Shown one piece after another: positions 49,401-64,000 of a DNA stretch of 64,000 nt. Origin of the DNA: Tetmemena sp. SeJ-2015 (Eukaryota; Ciliophora; Spirotrichea; Sporadotrichida; Oxytrichidae); NCBI GenBank assembly GCA_027382625.1, contig JAJKFJ010022925.1, positions 1-64,000 of the forward strand, read 5' to 3'. A program made the translations under genes and the position numbers. How positions within the stretch are numbered: the first letter of the stretch is position 1; every line of letters begins with the position of its first letter. The notes under the pieces were generated by a model. The model made no database searches and was not told the DNA's origin. It was given only the letters and a program-made list of their open reading frames with translations.

Positions 49401-51375
49401 GATTAGGAATGGGACTGGTGCATCAAGAACGTCAGTCATATTTCTCGGTAATATGGGAATCAGAACATGTTTCCAACAAAGAGGAAATAGGAAGGATATC
49501 AGTGCTATCGTAGAATGAGTTAAGAGGGCTTTATGTTCGGACATAAGAAGAACTTTCTTCTCTAATAAGAGAGCCATAAAAATATCAATAACCTGCTCAG
49601 CATCAAGAGCTCTAAAGAGATACTCAATATCATATTTAGAAGCGTATGGTGCATACTAGTCTATCTGTCTGTAAAATGCTACTGTCTAGTTTCCTATCTC
49701 ATGCTGCACCAGCAAATTTCCTTTATCAGGTACGGGAATTTCATCCATGATATTCACTATATATCTCTCTATCGGAATTGAGCTGGATGATAAATGTATT
49801 CTGTACAGCTGCTTCAAGATTTCCTTAAAAGAATGCATGAATGCATAATGAGAAAGGACACATATAGCTTTCTAGGAATATATGTTCTCTACATTATAGA
49901 TAAAGTTTTGTTTCAGTTTGTTCTTCAGTTCAGGTGATAAAATCTCATCGAAAATCAGGGCTGTTCCATAGATATGCTAACCCTATGCGTCAGTTAGGAT
50001 AAAACTAAAGTAGGAGGGTAGTGATCTTTGTGAGGTAAATTAAATGCCAGAAGGAAAGCAAAACTAACTGAGTGAAAGTGGAAATTCATAATAAAGACGA
50101 TCCCTTCCTTCAAAAGGATAACGGTCCAATACTTTGGCTTCGAATTTCTTCTTAAGATTAATATATTTCACACATATGAATATATAATTGGAGATAGTTC
50201 CTTTATTTATAACACAGAAGTCGATTTTTATGATTCTTGCCCAATCTATAATTAACCTGTTTCAAATTGGCTGGAAGATTAATTTCTATATCATCTGGGC
50301 CACCTGGACCAATTATACCCTCCACAATTTCTATATCTTGAATAGGAAGGTTCTTTCTTTTCCTGCTAAAGCAAAGACAAAGATTGGTGTCTTATTAAGA
50401 GCCTGAGTTTTGTTCCAAGTATGGAGTAAGATCGTAGTCTCCATAGAAGAATATCATATCCTTCTTACTGTCTCCCTCTGGATTCAATTTTTTCTATAAT
50501 TGTATATTAGCACAATAGATGGTTGATGATCTTACGGTCTTTTTGAATTTCTTTTCTGCATCTGGATCTCCATATTGCTTAATTGGCACAGGCTCGATAT
50601 CCATACTAGCTGGTAGTCTCTATTTTCAGATAAGAAATTGAATTCATTGAAGATTAAATGGAGTGTTACTAAATTAAAAACCTATAAAAATTAGCTTTTA
50701 ATAAGTAATTTTAAATTTGAAAACAAGGAAGTAATTACGTCATAGTTTGTTGCAGAGTAATGTAAACCAGATACAAACTGAATTTAATTAAACTTACCAT
50801 TCTGTTATGTTGGCCGCTCTAATGTTTGATTCGGTAAAAGTTGATATCGGTTATGGGTCTGTGATGTCCATAAATGATTCTGAGGAAAATAGTATTGGTT
50901 CCGTCTAGGTCAAGCCATTTCTCTACTTGCGAGTTGTAGGATAGATTTGTATAAGAGTCTAGCATCACAACGATTTCAACTTTCTCAATCATTTTATCTA
51001 TACACAAAATTATGTGAGAAGTGCTTCTTCAAGAGACTGACAAGGCTGTCATCAATATTCTTATTACTCAGAAAAGCTCAAGCTATTTAAATCTGATGGT
51101 AACAAGGATAAATTTGAAATAGAAAATACTCCTTTTCATAATCCTAACCAGTGGCTTGTTCTCTTTTATCATTTATATCTTCCAAACTTATGTATATGCT
51201 TAGTGATTGGCTTAAAGTCAAATGAATTAAATTTGAGTAATTGCATTTCTCTCTGTTTTTAAGTTTAGTTTGTTGATTTCTTACCTTCAGTTGACTGGTC
51301 GATGCATTTGAGCTGCTCGTCAAGGCCAATTACCGAGAAATAGTCAGCTATCTTGTACTCTTAGTTGAATGCCAT
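46438..51375 (-). CDS. DENN-domain protein (putative Rab guanine-nucleotide exchange factor)
   Basis: Starts MAFNQEYKIADYFSVIGLDE at 51375. The N-terminal half carries uDENN-like sequence (YEFPLSLSQFCFPSG, IFDEILSPELKNKL). The diagnostic cDENN core follows near 49.4-49.6 kb: LLLEKKVLLMSEHKALL, LFPLCWKHVLIPILP and LDAPVPFLIGIEPFI. After the DENN module come a helical region (YLTEIIYVLWFQIFCTTL), a zinc-binding-like CxxC pair (CQQCDKP, CPICKEC) near 47.9-48.0 kb, and a low-complexity C-terminus. DENN proteins activate Rab GTPases on membranes. Introns occur near 51.0-51.3, 50.7 and 50.1-50.2 kb. A 23 bp IES (46789-46811, pointer GAT) near the 3' end extends the frame (PSSLPQHKKIPSEAAS) to TGA at 46438. 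From about 50.0 to 46.8 kb the frame is uninterrupted apart from Gln TAA/TAG codons. Confidence 0.9.
46789..46811. other. 23 bp IES, pointer GAT
   Basis: On the minus strand GAT flanks 23 bp of almost pure A/T. Removal replaces a run of unlikely codons with a continuous S/Q-rich C-terminus. The pointer is only 3 bp, so this call rests mainly on the improved frame. Confidence 0.5.
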
Positions 51376-51520
51376 TATCACAAAGATTATATTGATTAAT
51401 AAATTTTAATAAAAATTTATTTCAGTTTTCAATTCAAATTTCTCAAAACCTGGAGCAACCTATCCTCCATGAAATAATTATCACTTTAATTAAAAACATA
51501 TTAAAATAAATAACTTGATA

Positions 51521-55303
<3,783 letters not shown>

Positions 55304-55672
55304 TATCAAGTTAAGATTTTATTCAAGAATAAATTATGTCATTAAATTCTTCTAGCTATATTTGGAATCTTACAAAATAAAATTCTAAAATCGATACTGT
55401 TAAGATATCGTTGGAAATTTAATAAATCATAACTATGATTTTTTTCTTAAAAGAAGGATTATGAAAAATTAATTATAAGTAAGATATTAAAATTGCTTCT
55501 CCCTTTGCGTAATTTAAATATCATTTTATTAAAAAACTATTCCTCTAAAGTCATTCTTTTCTTTAAAATCAGTTTTTTTAGTTTAAATTTCCATATTTTA
55601 AGAAAAGAAAAAGCCACCTTGCAATAACCATTTGCTTTATTAAGATTGTTCTAGTTAAATTAAACGTAATTC
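55304..55672. other. No gene; AT-rich intergenic spacer
   Basis: Strongly AT-rich with no coding features. It should include the 3' end of the coiled-coil gene and the promoter of the casein kinase 1 gene. Confidence 0.5.
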
Positions 55673-57513
55673 ATGGAGTTAAGAGTAGGTGGAAAATATA
55701 AGTTTACAAAAAAACTTGGTAACGGAGCCTTCGGAGATATCTACTCTGGAGTCAACATCAAAACTAATGAAGAAGTAGCTATCAAACTGGTAATACTTCC
55801 CTCAACACGAATTAGGTTTTAATATTTGTTGTAGGAGCTACTGAAGTCCAAGTTTCCTCAGTTACAGTATGAGGCCAAATTATACAAAGTTTTCGAAGGT
55901 GGATGTAAGAAGAAATATTTTTCTTATTGACTGATGTTAGAGGGTCTGTCCACAGTTCACTACTTTGGAGTGGAGGGCGACTACAACGTGATGGTGATGG
56001 ATATCTTGGGTCCCTCTCTTGAAAACTTGTTTCAGTTTTGCGATAGGTCTTTCTCAACAAAGACTGTGTGTATGGTGCTGCTTCAGTGCATCTAGAGAAT
56101 TGAATTCCTCCACTCGAGGGACTTCATTCACAGAGACATCAAACCTGAAAACTTTTTGATTGGGGTGGGGAAGAAAGCTAACCTCGTCTATACTATCGAT
56201 TTTGGACTTGCTAAGAGGTACAAAGACCCCAAGACTGGCTGTCATATAGTCTTCAAAGAAAATAAGGGGATGACTGGTACTGCCAGATCAAATTATAATT
56301 TGATGCATATATTATATTAGATATGCTAGCTTAAATGTGCACTTGGGGTACGAGTAATCTAGAAGAGATGACTTGGAAGCAATTGGGTATATGATCTGCT
56401 ACTTCTGCAGGAAGGGTCACTTACCATGGATGGGTTTGAAGGGCAAAACCAAGACAGAGAAGTATAACAACATCAAGGACGCAAAAGCAAATGCTACCTT
56501 CGAGTCTCTGCTAGAAGGACATCCGATAGAGTTCGTTAAGTATATCTATAATTTACTCATTTCATTTAATAATAATATGCAATACTGTAGGAATCTATAA
56601 TTTGACCAGAAGCCAGACTACAGCTACCTCAGAAAAATGATAGAGGGCTACATGCAGAAAAATATATAATCTCTTAACTTTCAACACTTATTTAAATGGA
56701 CTTGAAGACGACTAAGAGTATGACTGGGTAATTAAAAAGGCTCTAAAGCTGAGAGAGATGAATCCTCATGGGGATTAGAAAGAGGAGGAGAAGAATGGAT
56801 TTAACAACGACAACTCAGCTCAAAAAAGAAAAGTAGGCTCGAACTCCTTATCTCAAGGTTTACTCTCGGGTATTTAAAGATAGAAGGAACTCAAATCTTA
56901 AGGTCTAGATTCGTAAGGGTCTCCTAAATTTAGGAAGCGACCTCTCAAGCAACTTTAAGCTGTGCTTTAAAAGCAAAGATAAGCGAGCAGAAGGGAGAGA
57001 TCTGAAAAGCCCAAGTAGCCTGCTCCTCAATAGCCCCCTCCCGATACTTCAAAGAAGGTTTTTACTGATTTGAAGAGAGTGGCTCTGGGCGCTCTATCAA
57101 ACAAGGTAAAAGGCGGCGCTGTTGATCCCTAAGCTGATGATGTAAATTCAGCAGCTGCTGCTTCTCAGGATGCAACCAACGCCCCTACTTCTAAATTGGG
57201 TGGAAAGAAAGGCAAGAAGGCCAAGGAATAGGAGCAAGACTCCACTCCTGACATAGTCCCAGCTGTGTAAGAAATAGACAAGGCTGCTAGAGATAAAAGA
57301 AGAAAGGAGGTTCTTAATGAACTCATTTAAAAGGAAGACCAGGCTGCTATCAAATAGAAAAAGAAGAAGGAGTGTTTTGTGAAAGTATTTTTAAATTAGA
57401 AGGAAAAGGAGGAAAAAGCCAAGAAGAAAAAGAAAGATAAAGATGTCACAGAAGGAGATAAAGCAACTAAAAAGCGTATATCATTAGATTAAACTGGAAA
57501 ATCTCCCAAATGA
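55673..57513 (+). CDS. Casein kinase 1 family Ser/Thr kinase, nested in the Rab gene
   Basis: [20 protein letters not shown] begins a CK1 catalytic domain: [34 protein letters not shown] (catalytic loop), [12 protein letters not shown] (DFG) and the CK1 signature [30 protein letters not shown] is created only after removal of a 34 bp IES (pointer AGAT). A second 34 bp IES (pointer AAAT) follows the domain. Three introns (55790-55834, 55905-55940, 56540-56590) are GT-AG. The coding total is exactly 547 codons including the stop at 57511. After the kinase domain comes a Lys/Gln-rich tail of about 250 residues, longer than in typical CK1. Confidence 0.95.
56285..56318. other. 34 bp IES in the CK1 signature, pointer AGAT
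   Basis: AGAT at 56285-56288 and 56319-56322 flanks an AT-rich insert that is not GT-AG. Removal converts [13 protein letters not shown] to the universally conserved CK1 sequence [12 protein letters not shown]. This is one of the clearest IES cases in the window because the target sequence is invariant. Confidence 0.93.
56660..56693. other. 34 bp IES, pointer AAAT
   Basis: AAAT at 56660-56663 and 56694-56697. Removal joins EGYMQKN to GLEDDQEYDW, matching the end of CK1 domains where a Tyr-Asp-Trp motif is expected. Confidence 0.88.
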
Positions 57514-57688
57514 AGTCAGGCGAGATGATGTGTTATCCCCCTTATTCTATCTTGGAGTCTGTTTCTATAAAGTTTTGTAAAAAAAAAAACTTAGATCCAC
57601 GTATATTAAATGCCTCTCTTAGGCTACATAATAGATTTTCCTCTTAAATTTTTTTACTTCTTCTATAAATCTGGATCCTCATACCTTT

Positions 57689-58032
57689 ATAAATCAGATC
57701 TTGAGCCTAGACGGTAGGTTTCACATGATGATGGTCTGCATTTCAAGAAGCAAAATAATCTGCTCTACTTTACAGAGACATCAGCTAAGTCAGGAGAAAA
57801 CATAGACAAGATGTTTATAGACTTGGCAAAGTTCATTTACATGAAGTATAAAGACCAATTTAATAACATGATAGATGATGAGACCTCCTCCCAAAACTCT
57901 CGCTCCAACAGTCTAGATGGAAATCAAATGAAGCAAGCCATGGGAATAGGCGCTCAAGGCTAGAAGGCAAATTAAATGAGACTCAGAAGCAAACTAAGGC
58001 AGCAGCAAAAGAAAGAAGGCTGCGGCTGTTGA
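57689..58032 (+). CDS. Rab-family small GTPase, germline segment 2 (C-terminus)
   Basis: Starts at pointer ATAAATCAGATCT (57689-57701). It encodes SDLEPRRQVSHDDGLHF, the G5 motif FTETSAKSGENIDKMF, AKFIYMKYKDQ, a hypervariable tail and a C-terminal prenylation motif ending GCGC before TGA at 58030. It has no start codon of its own and completes the GTPase begun at 51521. Confidence 0.95.
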
Positions 58033-58236
58033 TGAGTGTTATTATTCGAATAGTAGCTGTAAGTAGGTTGGAAGTTAAGTCTGGTTCACATATAAAAGCT
58101 TAACCAAGGTTAATTTAAAGAGGTTGTTGCATCGAATTAATTTATTAGAGTTGCTATTTTAAATTGAGGAATCCTGCGTTGGAATAAGTTTAGATCAAAT
58201 GAGTGAGTAGTGGCTTAGTTAATAAATAATTAGTGT

Positions 58237-59120
58237 ATGGAACAACCAGCAAACTAACACTCCACTTGGAAAAGAAACAAGTTAACTGTCGATTAGCGCT
58301 TCAAGGAGTAATTTATTTTTGAAGACTTTGTAATTAACTAGACGCCTGATACCGAACCTCCTTCCTGCGTCTACGACTCTGTAAGTTATTTCCCATCTTT
58401 ATGAAAAATAAATTTTGACTTACGATTTATAGGCTATTGTACTGGCCAAGTTTGTAGAGAAGAATTACGGAAAAAGGCTGGAAAACAAAAAGGTATTGGA
58501 GCTAGGAGCAGGATGTGGCTTCACTTCTATCTACATTGCAAAGAGGCTTAAGCCAGCTACAGTGATTGCAACTGATTTAGGATCCGTGATAGACATCATA
58601 AAACCAAATATAGCGAAAAACATGACTAAAGATGGTTCAATAGTTAAATGTACAGAGCTGTTTTGGGGCAACAAAGAGAATTTGAAAGAAGTCTATCGTT
58701 TGGCAAATATATATTTATGTTTAATTATGTCCAAATATAGATGAAGAGAATCTGCTTTTGCAAGATAACAATGAGAGAAATAATGAGTTACATGGCGATA
58801 GAGCAAACTATAACTAGGAGAGTTCTCATTTTTAACGAAGTGCGGGAGAAAGAGATGGTTTTGACTTGATACTTGGGAGTGACTTGATTTACGATTTTGA
58901 GCACTTCAAAGAGCTGGCTCAGACTTTAGACTAGGTGTATATAAAGGACAAGAACGAGATAATATTTTGCTATACTCACAGGTTCAGTGATGTGGAACGC
59001 TGGTTCAGAGAGGAAATGCAGGCAAAAGGATTTGAGATATAGTACGCTCTTGATGAGGAATTCGATCAAGACTACTACGAGTAGGGAAAGGTATTCGTAA
59101 TCAGAATCTATAAAGATTGA
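58237..59120 (+). CDS. Protein-lysine methyltransferase-like (METTL21/family 16 type)
   Basis: MEQPANQHSTWKRNKLTVDQ starts at 58237. The Rossmann-fold S-adenosylmethionine site is VLELGAGCGFTSIYIAKRL, preceded by the family's SAIVLAKFVEKNYG and followed by VIATDLGSV. The second half has FDLILGSDLIYDFEHF (the family's acidic DxxY-like motif) and IIFCYTHRF. A 52 nt intron (58381-58432) and a 28 bp IES (58704-58731, pointer CAAATATA) are removed to give 268 codons with the stop, an exact codon number. Family 16 methyltransferases modify lysines of chaperones, elongation factors and similar proteins; the substrate here is unknown. The protein ends at TGA 59118-59120. Confidence 0.9.
58704..58731. 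other. 28 bp IES, pointer CAAATATA
   Basis: CAAATATA at 58704-58711 and 58732-58739. Removal turns a premature TGA into EVYRLANIDEENLLLQ and leads into the conserved LILGSDLIYD block. The GT-AG alternative around this point gives the wrong frame. Confidence 0.92.
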
Positions 59121-59256
59121 ACTTCAGTATTTAGCTAATTTCTTATTTAATAGAGAGCTTAACAGTTCAGTATATGAGCTACCTAATTTCAACGAATGTA
59201 GCAAGAACAATAAAGTTAAAGAAATTAAGAATATAGATACTAATAATTTATAGAGA

Positions 59257-62200
59257 TCATGATTATTGTTGAAACTAATTACCTTATCTGATTGCCTCCT
59301 TCTCTTCATAGATATCTCTTAGGATATTAATCAAGATTTGAAAATCTTTTTATAAGCTATCTCCTCCTCCTTTATTCTTATTGAGATCACCAAGTTCAAG
59401 CAGCTCTTCTTTATTTATTTAAAGCAGGCAGCATATCTCTGTAGTGCAAATTGCACTTTCTAGAGCTGATTGTTATATTGGGTTTAAGAAAGAAATAAAA
59501 ATGGATCAATTGGCTTTTAGTTTTCATCATACTCTTCGAAAAGTATTTCCTCTCCGAGAGTATATGACATTCCTATATTTTCCTAAATGATCCTATCTTC
59601 TTCTCCTTGAGAGTTGCTATAAAGTGTGACCGCCCCAAATAAAATGATGAAGAGGTTTGTTATCCTTTTAATATACAGTTTTAATAATTTATCCCAGTAC
59701 CTTGTGAGTAGATGATATCGTTTTGCTTGGGCCTTATCAAATAGGATCTCTCTAGAAGCTTTTTAAAGGCGTTGAAACTGATCTGATTTAGAATGGGGTG
59801 GCGGAGTCTGAGTTTCTTTTAAAAAATCATCTCCTGAGAGCTCTTGCCCTCTGTAAAAGACACTTAGAAATTATCCACTATATTCTTCATTAAGATCTCC
59901 TCCTTATCCTCTATGATTTGAGTGTTCCTCACTTGCTCCTGAATGTTCTAGGATACTCATCTAAACTTATATTTATCATAACTGAAGTGCAAAAAAATTT
60001 ATTGATACTCTTCTGTTATTATTTTGAGAGTGTTATTGCTCATTTAGCATGTTGTTGTAAGCAATGCTTGACTACTAATTCATTATAACAAACTTGGGAG
60101 CAGCTTAGAACTGATTGTTGGTATGTTTGTTTTGCTAAGAGCCTGAATTGTAATTTGAATTGGAGTTACTTTGTGCTTGGAGATGAGATCTCTATTCCTT
60201 TGAGGGTATGGTAGAGGGTAGGAGACTAGTCTACCTGCTACGAGAAGGAAGTCTGTGGTAACCTATGAAATTAGCCTTGGGAGGAGAGCCTTAGTTTGAG
60301 ATTGTGTAATCTAAAGTTTGATTGAGTGAGGGAGACTTAGCATGATCTGATATTACAGATATTGGGGTAAACATCTGCCTGCTTGGAACCTGATTCCGAT
60401 TCACTCCTCCTCCAATAATAATTAAAATATTGTATCAATCCTTGGGTTGGTATTATGGGTGTATTGTGATTCATCTTGGTTTTAGAAACTTTCATCTATC
60501 TTTCTCAATATCTAGGGCAGTACTGCTCTTCTTTACTCTTGTTGGTTCTAGGCATTTGGTTTCCTCCCGTTATTTGCCTTTATTAAAGCCTATCCCTAAG
60601 AAACCACTGCTCCTTGATACTTTTAAATGATACTCTGCTGCCTCTCCGTTATTTGATCTTGGTTGAACGAAATCGGAGTTAAAATATTTGGATCTACAGC
60701 ATCTGATATAATTTAATCCCTAAATACAAATAAAAATCTTTCAATAAATTAGTGTTTAAGTTTCAAATACAGTATTTAATATAAGGGATAATTAAGATAG
60801 ATTATAATTGAATGGATTTGCTGAGACTCTTTTCAGCTTATCTAACTAGACTTTAAGCTTTTGGTCTATTAGAGTAATTGCTCTATGAGTCCTATGCGCT
60901 TTGCTGCTTGTGGACACTCAATATATCGTTTATTCTTTACTGGTGATTAGGGTTCTTGGGATTGAGAGTAAAGTTGTGATTAGATAGAATGGCTGATTTG
61001 AGAGACCCCTCTCCCGATATAATTGAATAAGTATCTTCTCTAAGATTAAATAATAAACTTAACTTTATAACTCTAGCTCTATTAAGACTTCTGTATCTTA
61101 GTTGACTTTGCAAAGGTCTATTCTCATTCTTCAGTCTCAATTAAGAACTGTCCTCCAGTGTCTTGGTCTCTTAATCGCTGATGTTCTCATCAGCTGTCTC
61201 CTCTATAATTTATTCAGAATATTACTGCCTCTAATTCACCTGCTTTCTATTGTCAACTTTATTAGTCTTTGTTTCTTATCCTGTGAACAATTTCGTGAAT
61301 GTATTATTAGCTAGACTCCCATCCTCTAGCTTTGAAGAACTGAACTATTCTCTTTGTCTCTTGATATCGCTGTCTTCGTTTTATAAGAATTGCTTGTAGT
61401 AAGTAATATCTTGTTTGACAGGAGGACCCACCACGTCCGGATCAAGGTACTCCATATTTGGGAAACCCATCAGTCTTCCTTTCTTAGGACTTCCCTCCTC
61501 CACTTTCGCATCAGTTTCTGAATCTTGATTTCCAAATGTAGAAATTTACAAATTGAGACATTTAATGCTCTCTACACTCTTTGATTAGCTTTCGGATTAT
61601 GAGGCAACTATTTGACTTTATCTTGCATGCTTCTGAAGTTTCTCTCAAAAGCAGTGTCTAACTTGATATCCAAGCCTATAGTTAGCCTGCTCTCAGGTTC
61701 CGCATAGTTTTCCTATTCACTGTTGGCTTCCTGAATTCGTTACTCCTAAATTTCATCTTACTAATTCTCATTATAAGAAGAGCTTTGCTGTTCTTACTAA
61801 TGATGAGGAATATAAATCCTTATTAAATTCATAAATATGTGCAAAGCTATTATTTTGTGAGGACAAGCCATAAGCACCGCCGTTACTATGCTTTCTTTTT
61901 CTGTTGGCTCTTCCTTTCTTATTTTGCGGTGATCTCTCTTTTTCTTCCTCCTCATGAATGACACTGTAGTCAACACCAAACTTGTTCTTTTTCTTCTTGT
62001 GTGGCTGAAGCCCCTCAGGCGATTCATAGATAGTAGATTAGAAATAATAATAGTTAGGAATTAAACACCCCCAACGGGCATATAATACTTAATCGATTTA
62101 AAGTAATTCACAGGCGTAACTCCTTGATCAGTTGTGCCACGTCACCGCGAAAGCCCATCGTCAGTTAGTGATGACTCACTACCTCCCTTTATAGAGATGG

Positions 62201-63380
62201 AGGAGGATCTCTACGTGGTCTTGCCAATCTAGCTCTACTGATGTCGACCTGAAATCCACCGGCTTTCCCAGAGGTCGCCGCAAAAACCCAACATCCAATG
62301 CTGATCAGGCGTGGAACAGGGAGGAAAAAATAGAAACCGTAGTAGATTAGTGATACTCAGAAGTTGAGGATTCAAAGGTTTGCGTTAATAGAGTCTAGTA
62401 CATGGGATTATCTTTGGTGTAGGGGTTTAGTGTAGGATTCTGGGATTCAAGTCTGTCTAGCTAATCTTTATTCAAGCGTGATGGCTAATGCAAAATTAAA
62501 AAGAGCTGAGATTCCTTATCCTCTTCAATAATAGAGACTCTTTTCTTTGAAAGAAAGCGAGATGGCGGTCATTGCCCTTGCTCTTAATTAGAGCCAGCAA
62601 TCAGAGAATTTTAAAGGGAACTTCTTACTGAGTTGTCATTTGAATTCTTTATTATTCCCCTTTAGATTTATCCCATTTTAGAGGTAGATATAAGGCTTGT
62701 TGGAGATTATTCTTTTATCTTAGGGCTGAAAGGGTTCACATAACTTTGGTTTTGAGAATAAGAAAGAGAGTTAAATTATAAGAGAAGCAGCATAATTTTG
62801 GGAAGTAGGCGTTTGCGACTGCTCTACAATAGTATTAGGTATGATTTGATTTCTTTGGATCACTAAAACATTCGATTAAAAGGCTCTATTCTGCTGATCA
62901 TTCTATAGCATAAAACAATTAATTCTACTGGCGACTTGTACTGTAGGAATTGATGGACTGAGTCTCTGAATTAGGAGAGGTCCTGTTGTTGCTAACTTTC
63001 TTTACTCTTATCTTTTCAAGCATGGCTCGCTACTGAGTCTTTTGCTCTTGCTCTTGTATGTCACTCCTCACTTTGTTTATTTGTTCACTCACTTGCTTCT
63101 GAGTTTGCTAAAAATAAAGTAAAACTTTAACTGACTGCTCTTGAACTTTTCGAGACATCTCCATAGCTATTTTCAAAGCATCAATCCCACTCAGCTGAGA
63201 TATACTATATACAAATATATTCATCAATTTATGAAAGATAACTGGTGGTGAGTGTGATTTTATCATGGATCATTTTGAGTGAGCTAGTTAACCTGTTGTG
63301 CTTGGTTTTGGGTTTAGTTATTTTGCTCATTACTCACTTTAGAGTTGAAATCTTGCCTCCTTATCGTGTTCTAATCAGTT
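59257..63380 (-). CDS. Cyclic-nucleotide-binding-domain protein with long Q-rich coiled-coil N-terminus
   Basis: The C-terminal part (59.25-60.0 kb) has the CAP-ED beta-roll pattern: LIRPKQNDIIYSQ, FIILFGAVTLYSN, ENIGMSYTLGEEILFEE and a closing helix (INKEELLELGDLN) before TGA at 59257. IESs at 59482-59513 (pointer CCAAT) and 59959-60010 (pointer GAGTATC) restore it. The arginine that contacts cNMP phosphate is not evident, so ligand binding is uncertain. Upstream are N/Q/S-rich segments (60.0-61.6 kb), a basic patch (LQPHKKKKNKFGVDYS, about 61.99 kb) and a coiled coil (LSGIDALKIAMEMSRKVQ, QVSEQINKVRSDIQEQE, about 63.0-63.2 kb). A 33 bp IES at 62134-62166 gives DQGVTPVNYFKSIKYYM, linking the two halves. 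The true start is unknown, several frame breaks remain, and this could be two genes. Confidence 0.6.
59482..59513. other. 32 bp IES, pointer CCAAT
   Basis: On the minus strand CCAAT flanks 32 bp; removal joins EEYDENQKP to IQQSALESAICTTEICC in frame within the cyclic-nucleotide-binding domain. Confidence 0.78.
59959..60010. other. 52 bp IES, pointer GAGTATC
   Basis: On the minus strand the 7 bp GAGTATC flanks an insert with an in-frame TGA; removal gives NNNRRVSQNIQEQVRN. Confidence 0.82.
62134..62166. other. 33 bp IES with in-frame TGA, pointer AACTGA
   Basis: On the minus strand AACTGA flanks 33 bp. Removal keeps phase, deletes the TGA and gives SESSLTDQGVTPVNYF. Unusually, this IES is GC-rich rather than AT-rich. 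Confidence 0.65.
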
Positions 63381-63700
63381 AAAAGTTAAATAAATAAGTA
63401 TAGTTGAACGAGTGGGTAGCATGAATGGTTATTTTGAGTTGGCTTTTTTAATATTATCTCTTTCATTTAGACATTTACTACTCTAAATTAAACAATATTC
63501 GCCTCAATCCACAAATTCATCCCATCCCCCTTTATTTCTATCAATCTCTCTGCGTGTGATTAGTTTGAAAGAGAGTGATAGGAAGATTTGAATAGTTTGT
63601 TAATAATTTTTAACTCGTAAATTCAGACCAAATTTCTAAACTATTGCCTAACCATTTAGTTAATAACTTCACATCCTTTTATTCATAAGCTTTACTCTCA
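63381..63700. other. No gene recognised; AT-rich spacer
   Basis: AT-rich sequence between the 5' region of the cyclic-nucleotide-binding gene and the 3' end of UNC119. Nothing conserved is seen. Confidence 0.45.
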
Positions 63701-64000
63701 TCAGTAGAGAGGGGCGTAGTTGTACTCTGCTCTGTTGTGAATTATGAGTTGGTCGTTCACGAAGAAGAACGTGTCGCTCTTGGTTTCCCAGGGGTTGTCA
63801 ATCATATCTTGCTTCTCCTCGTCTGTCAGCTCTGGCAGGTCGTAGATCATCTCTATCTCGTTTGTGCTGTTAGGCATGCAAAAACCGAACTTAAATTCGT
63901 ATGACTTGATCACGCGGTCTCTGAAATAGTGGCGCTCCACCATCATCAAGTTTGGAATTGGCTGGTCACCTACTGTAAAACCCACTGTCAGACCTATAGT
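63701..64000 (-). CDS. UNC119 homologue, C-terminal part (truncated by window end)
   Basis: Minus strand, running off the right edge. TVGFTVGDQPIPNLMMVERH, HYFRDRVIKSYEFKFGFCMP and TKSDTFFFVNDQLIIHN are diagnostic of the UNC119/PDE6-delta beta-sandwich, closest to UNC119. These proteins bind myristoylated cargo and deliver it to cilia, with release by ARL3. The frame ends NRAEYNYAPLY before TGA at 63701. No interruption is seen in this part; the N-terminal part lies outside the window. Confidence 0.93.
   Translation of the reverse strand, partial: TIGLTVGFTVGDQPIPNLMMVERHYFRDRVIKSYEFKFGFCMPNSTNEIEMIYDLPELTDEEKQDMIDNPWETKSDTFFFVNDQLIIHNRAEYNYAPLY

Noticed and set aside
56285..56322. Paramecium-type TA-bounded IESs
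   Set aside because: Pointers such as AGAT, GATT, GACTT and AAGCAGCTCAA do not require a TA dinucleotide at the boundary, and the gene scrambling fits hypotrichs.

Overview
This window reads as germline (micronuclear) DNA of a hypotrich/spirotrich ciliate of the Oxytricha-Stylonychia-Tetmemena kind. Two things show it. First, conserved proteins read through TAA and TAG as glutamine and end only at TGA. Second, many reading frames are broken by AT-rich inserts flanked by short direct repeats (pointers); removing one repeat plus the insert restores the conserved protein. These internal eliminated segments (IESs) are not spliceosomal introns: most lack GT-AG ends, and normal GT-AG introns of about 36-184 nt occur in the same genes. 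Pointers are not TA-restricted, which argues against Paramecium or Euplotes. Because of the genetic code and the IESs, ordinary ORF calls here are mostly fragments. No tRNA, rRNA, CRISPR array, telomeric repeat or recognisable transposase was found.

Layout. 1-19.7 kb: a GC-rich unknown gene (1.1-3.3 kb, -), a very large surface/transmembrane protein gene (3.3-16.9 kb, -) and a poorly coding stretch with a decayed copy of the next gene's 5' end. 19.7-26.0 kb: a CPAP/SAS-4-like basal-body gene (+). 26.1-30.5 kb: the second and third germline segments of an ADCK1/UbiB-family gene (+); the intron between them holds a complete SNF1/AMPK-like kinase gene (-) inside a 2.9 kb IES. 30.7-46.1 kb: a LIS1 gene (+) whose last 63 codons lie 13.75 kb beyond the rest. 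That gap holds cofilin (-), dUTPase (+), an FYVE-type zinc-finger protein (-, itself interrupted by a 1.4 kb palindrome), an NDUFAF3-like gene (+), the FIRST segment of the ADCK1 gene (+), two coiled-coil or low-complexity genes (-), a Q-rich gene (+) and a 78-residue protein (+). 46.4-51.4 kb: a DENN-domain gene (-). 51.5-58.0 kb: a Rab GTPase (+) split by a 5.6 kb IES carrying a long coiled-coil gene and a casein kinase 1 gene (both +). 58.2-64.0 kb: a lysine methyltransferase-like gene (+), a cyclic-nucleotide-binding-domain gene (-) and the 3' end of an UNC119 gene (-).

Most striking is the topology. The ADCK1-like gene is scrambled (germline order 2-3-1, pointers of 11 bp), and its segment 1 is interleaved with, not merely nested in, the split LIS1 gene. 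After the proposed removals the coding lengths of ADCK1 (517 codons), LIS1 (536), Rab (261), AMPK (643), CK1 (547), methyltransferase (268) and dUTPase (159) are all whole codon numbers including the stop. I counted these by hand; they support the model but are not a substitute for somatic sequence.
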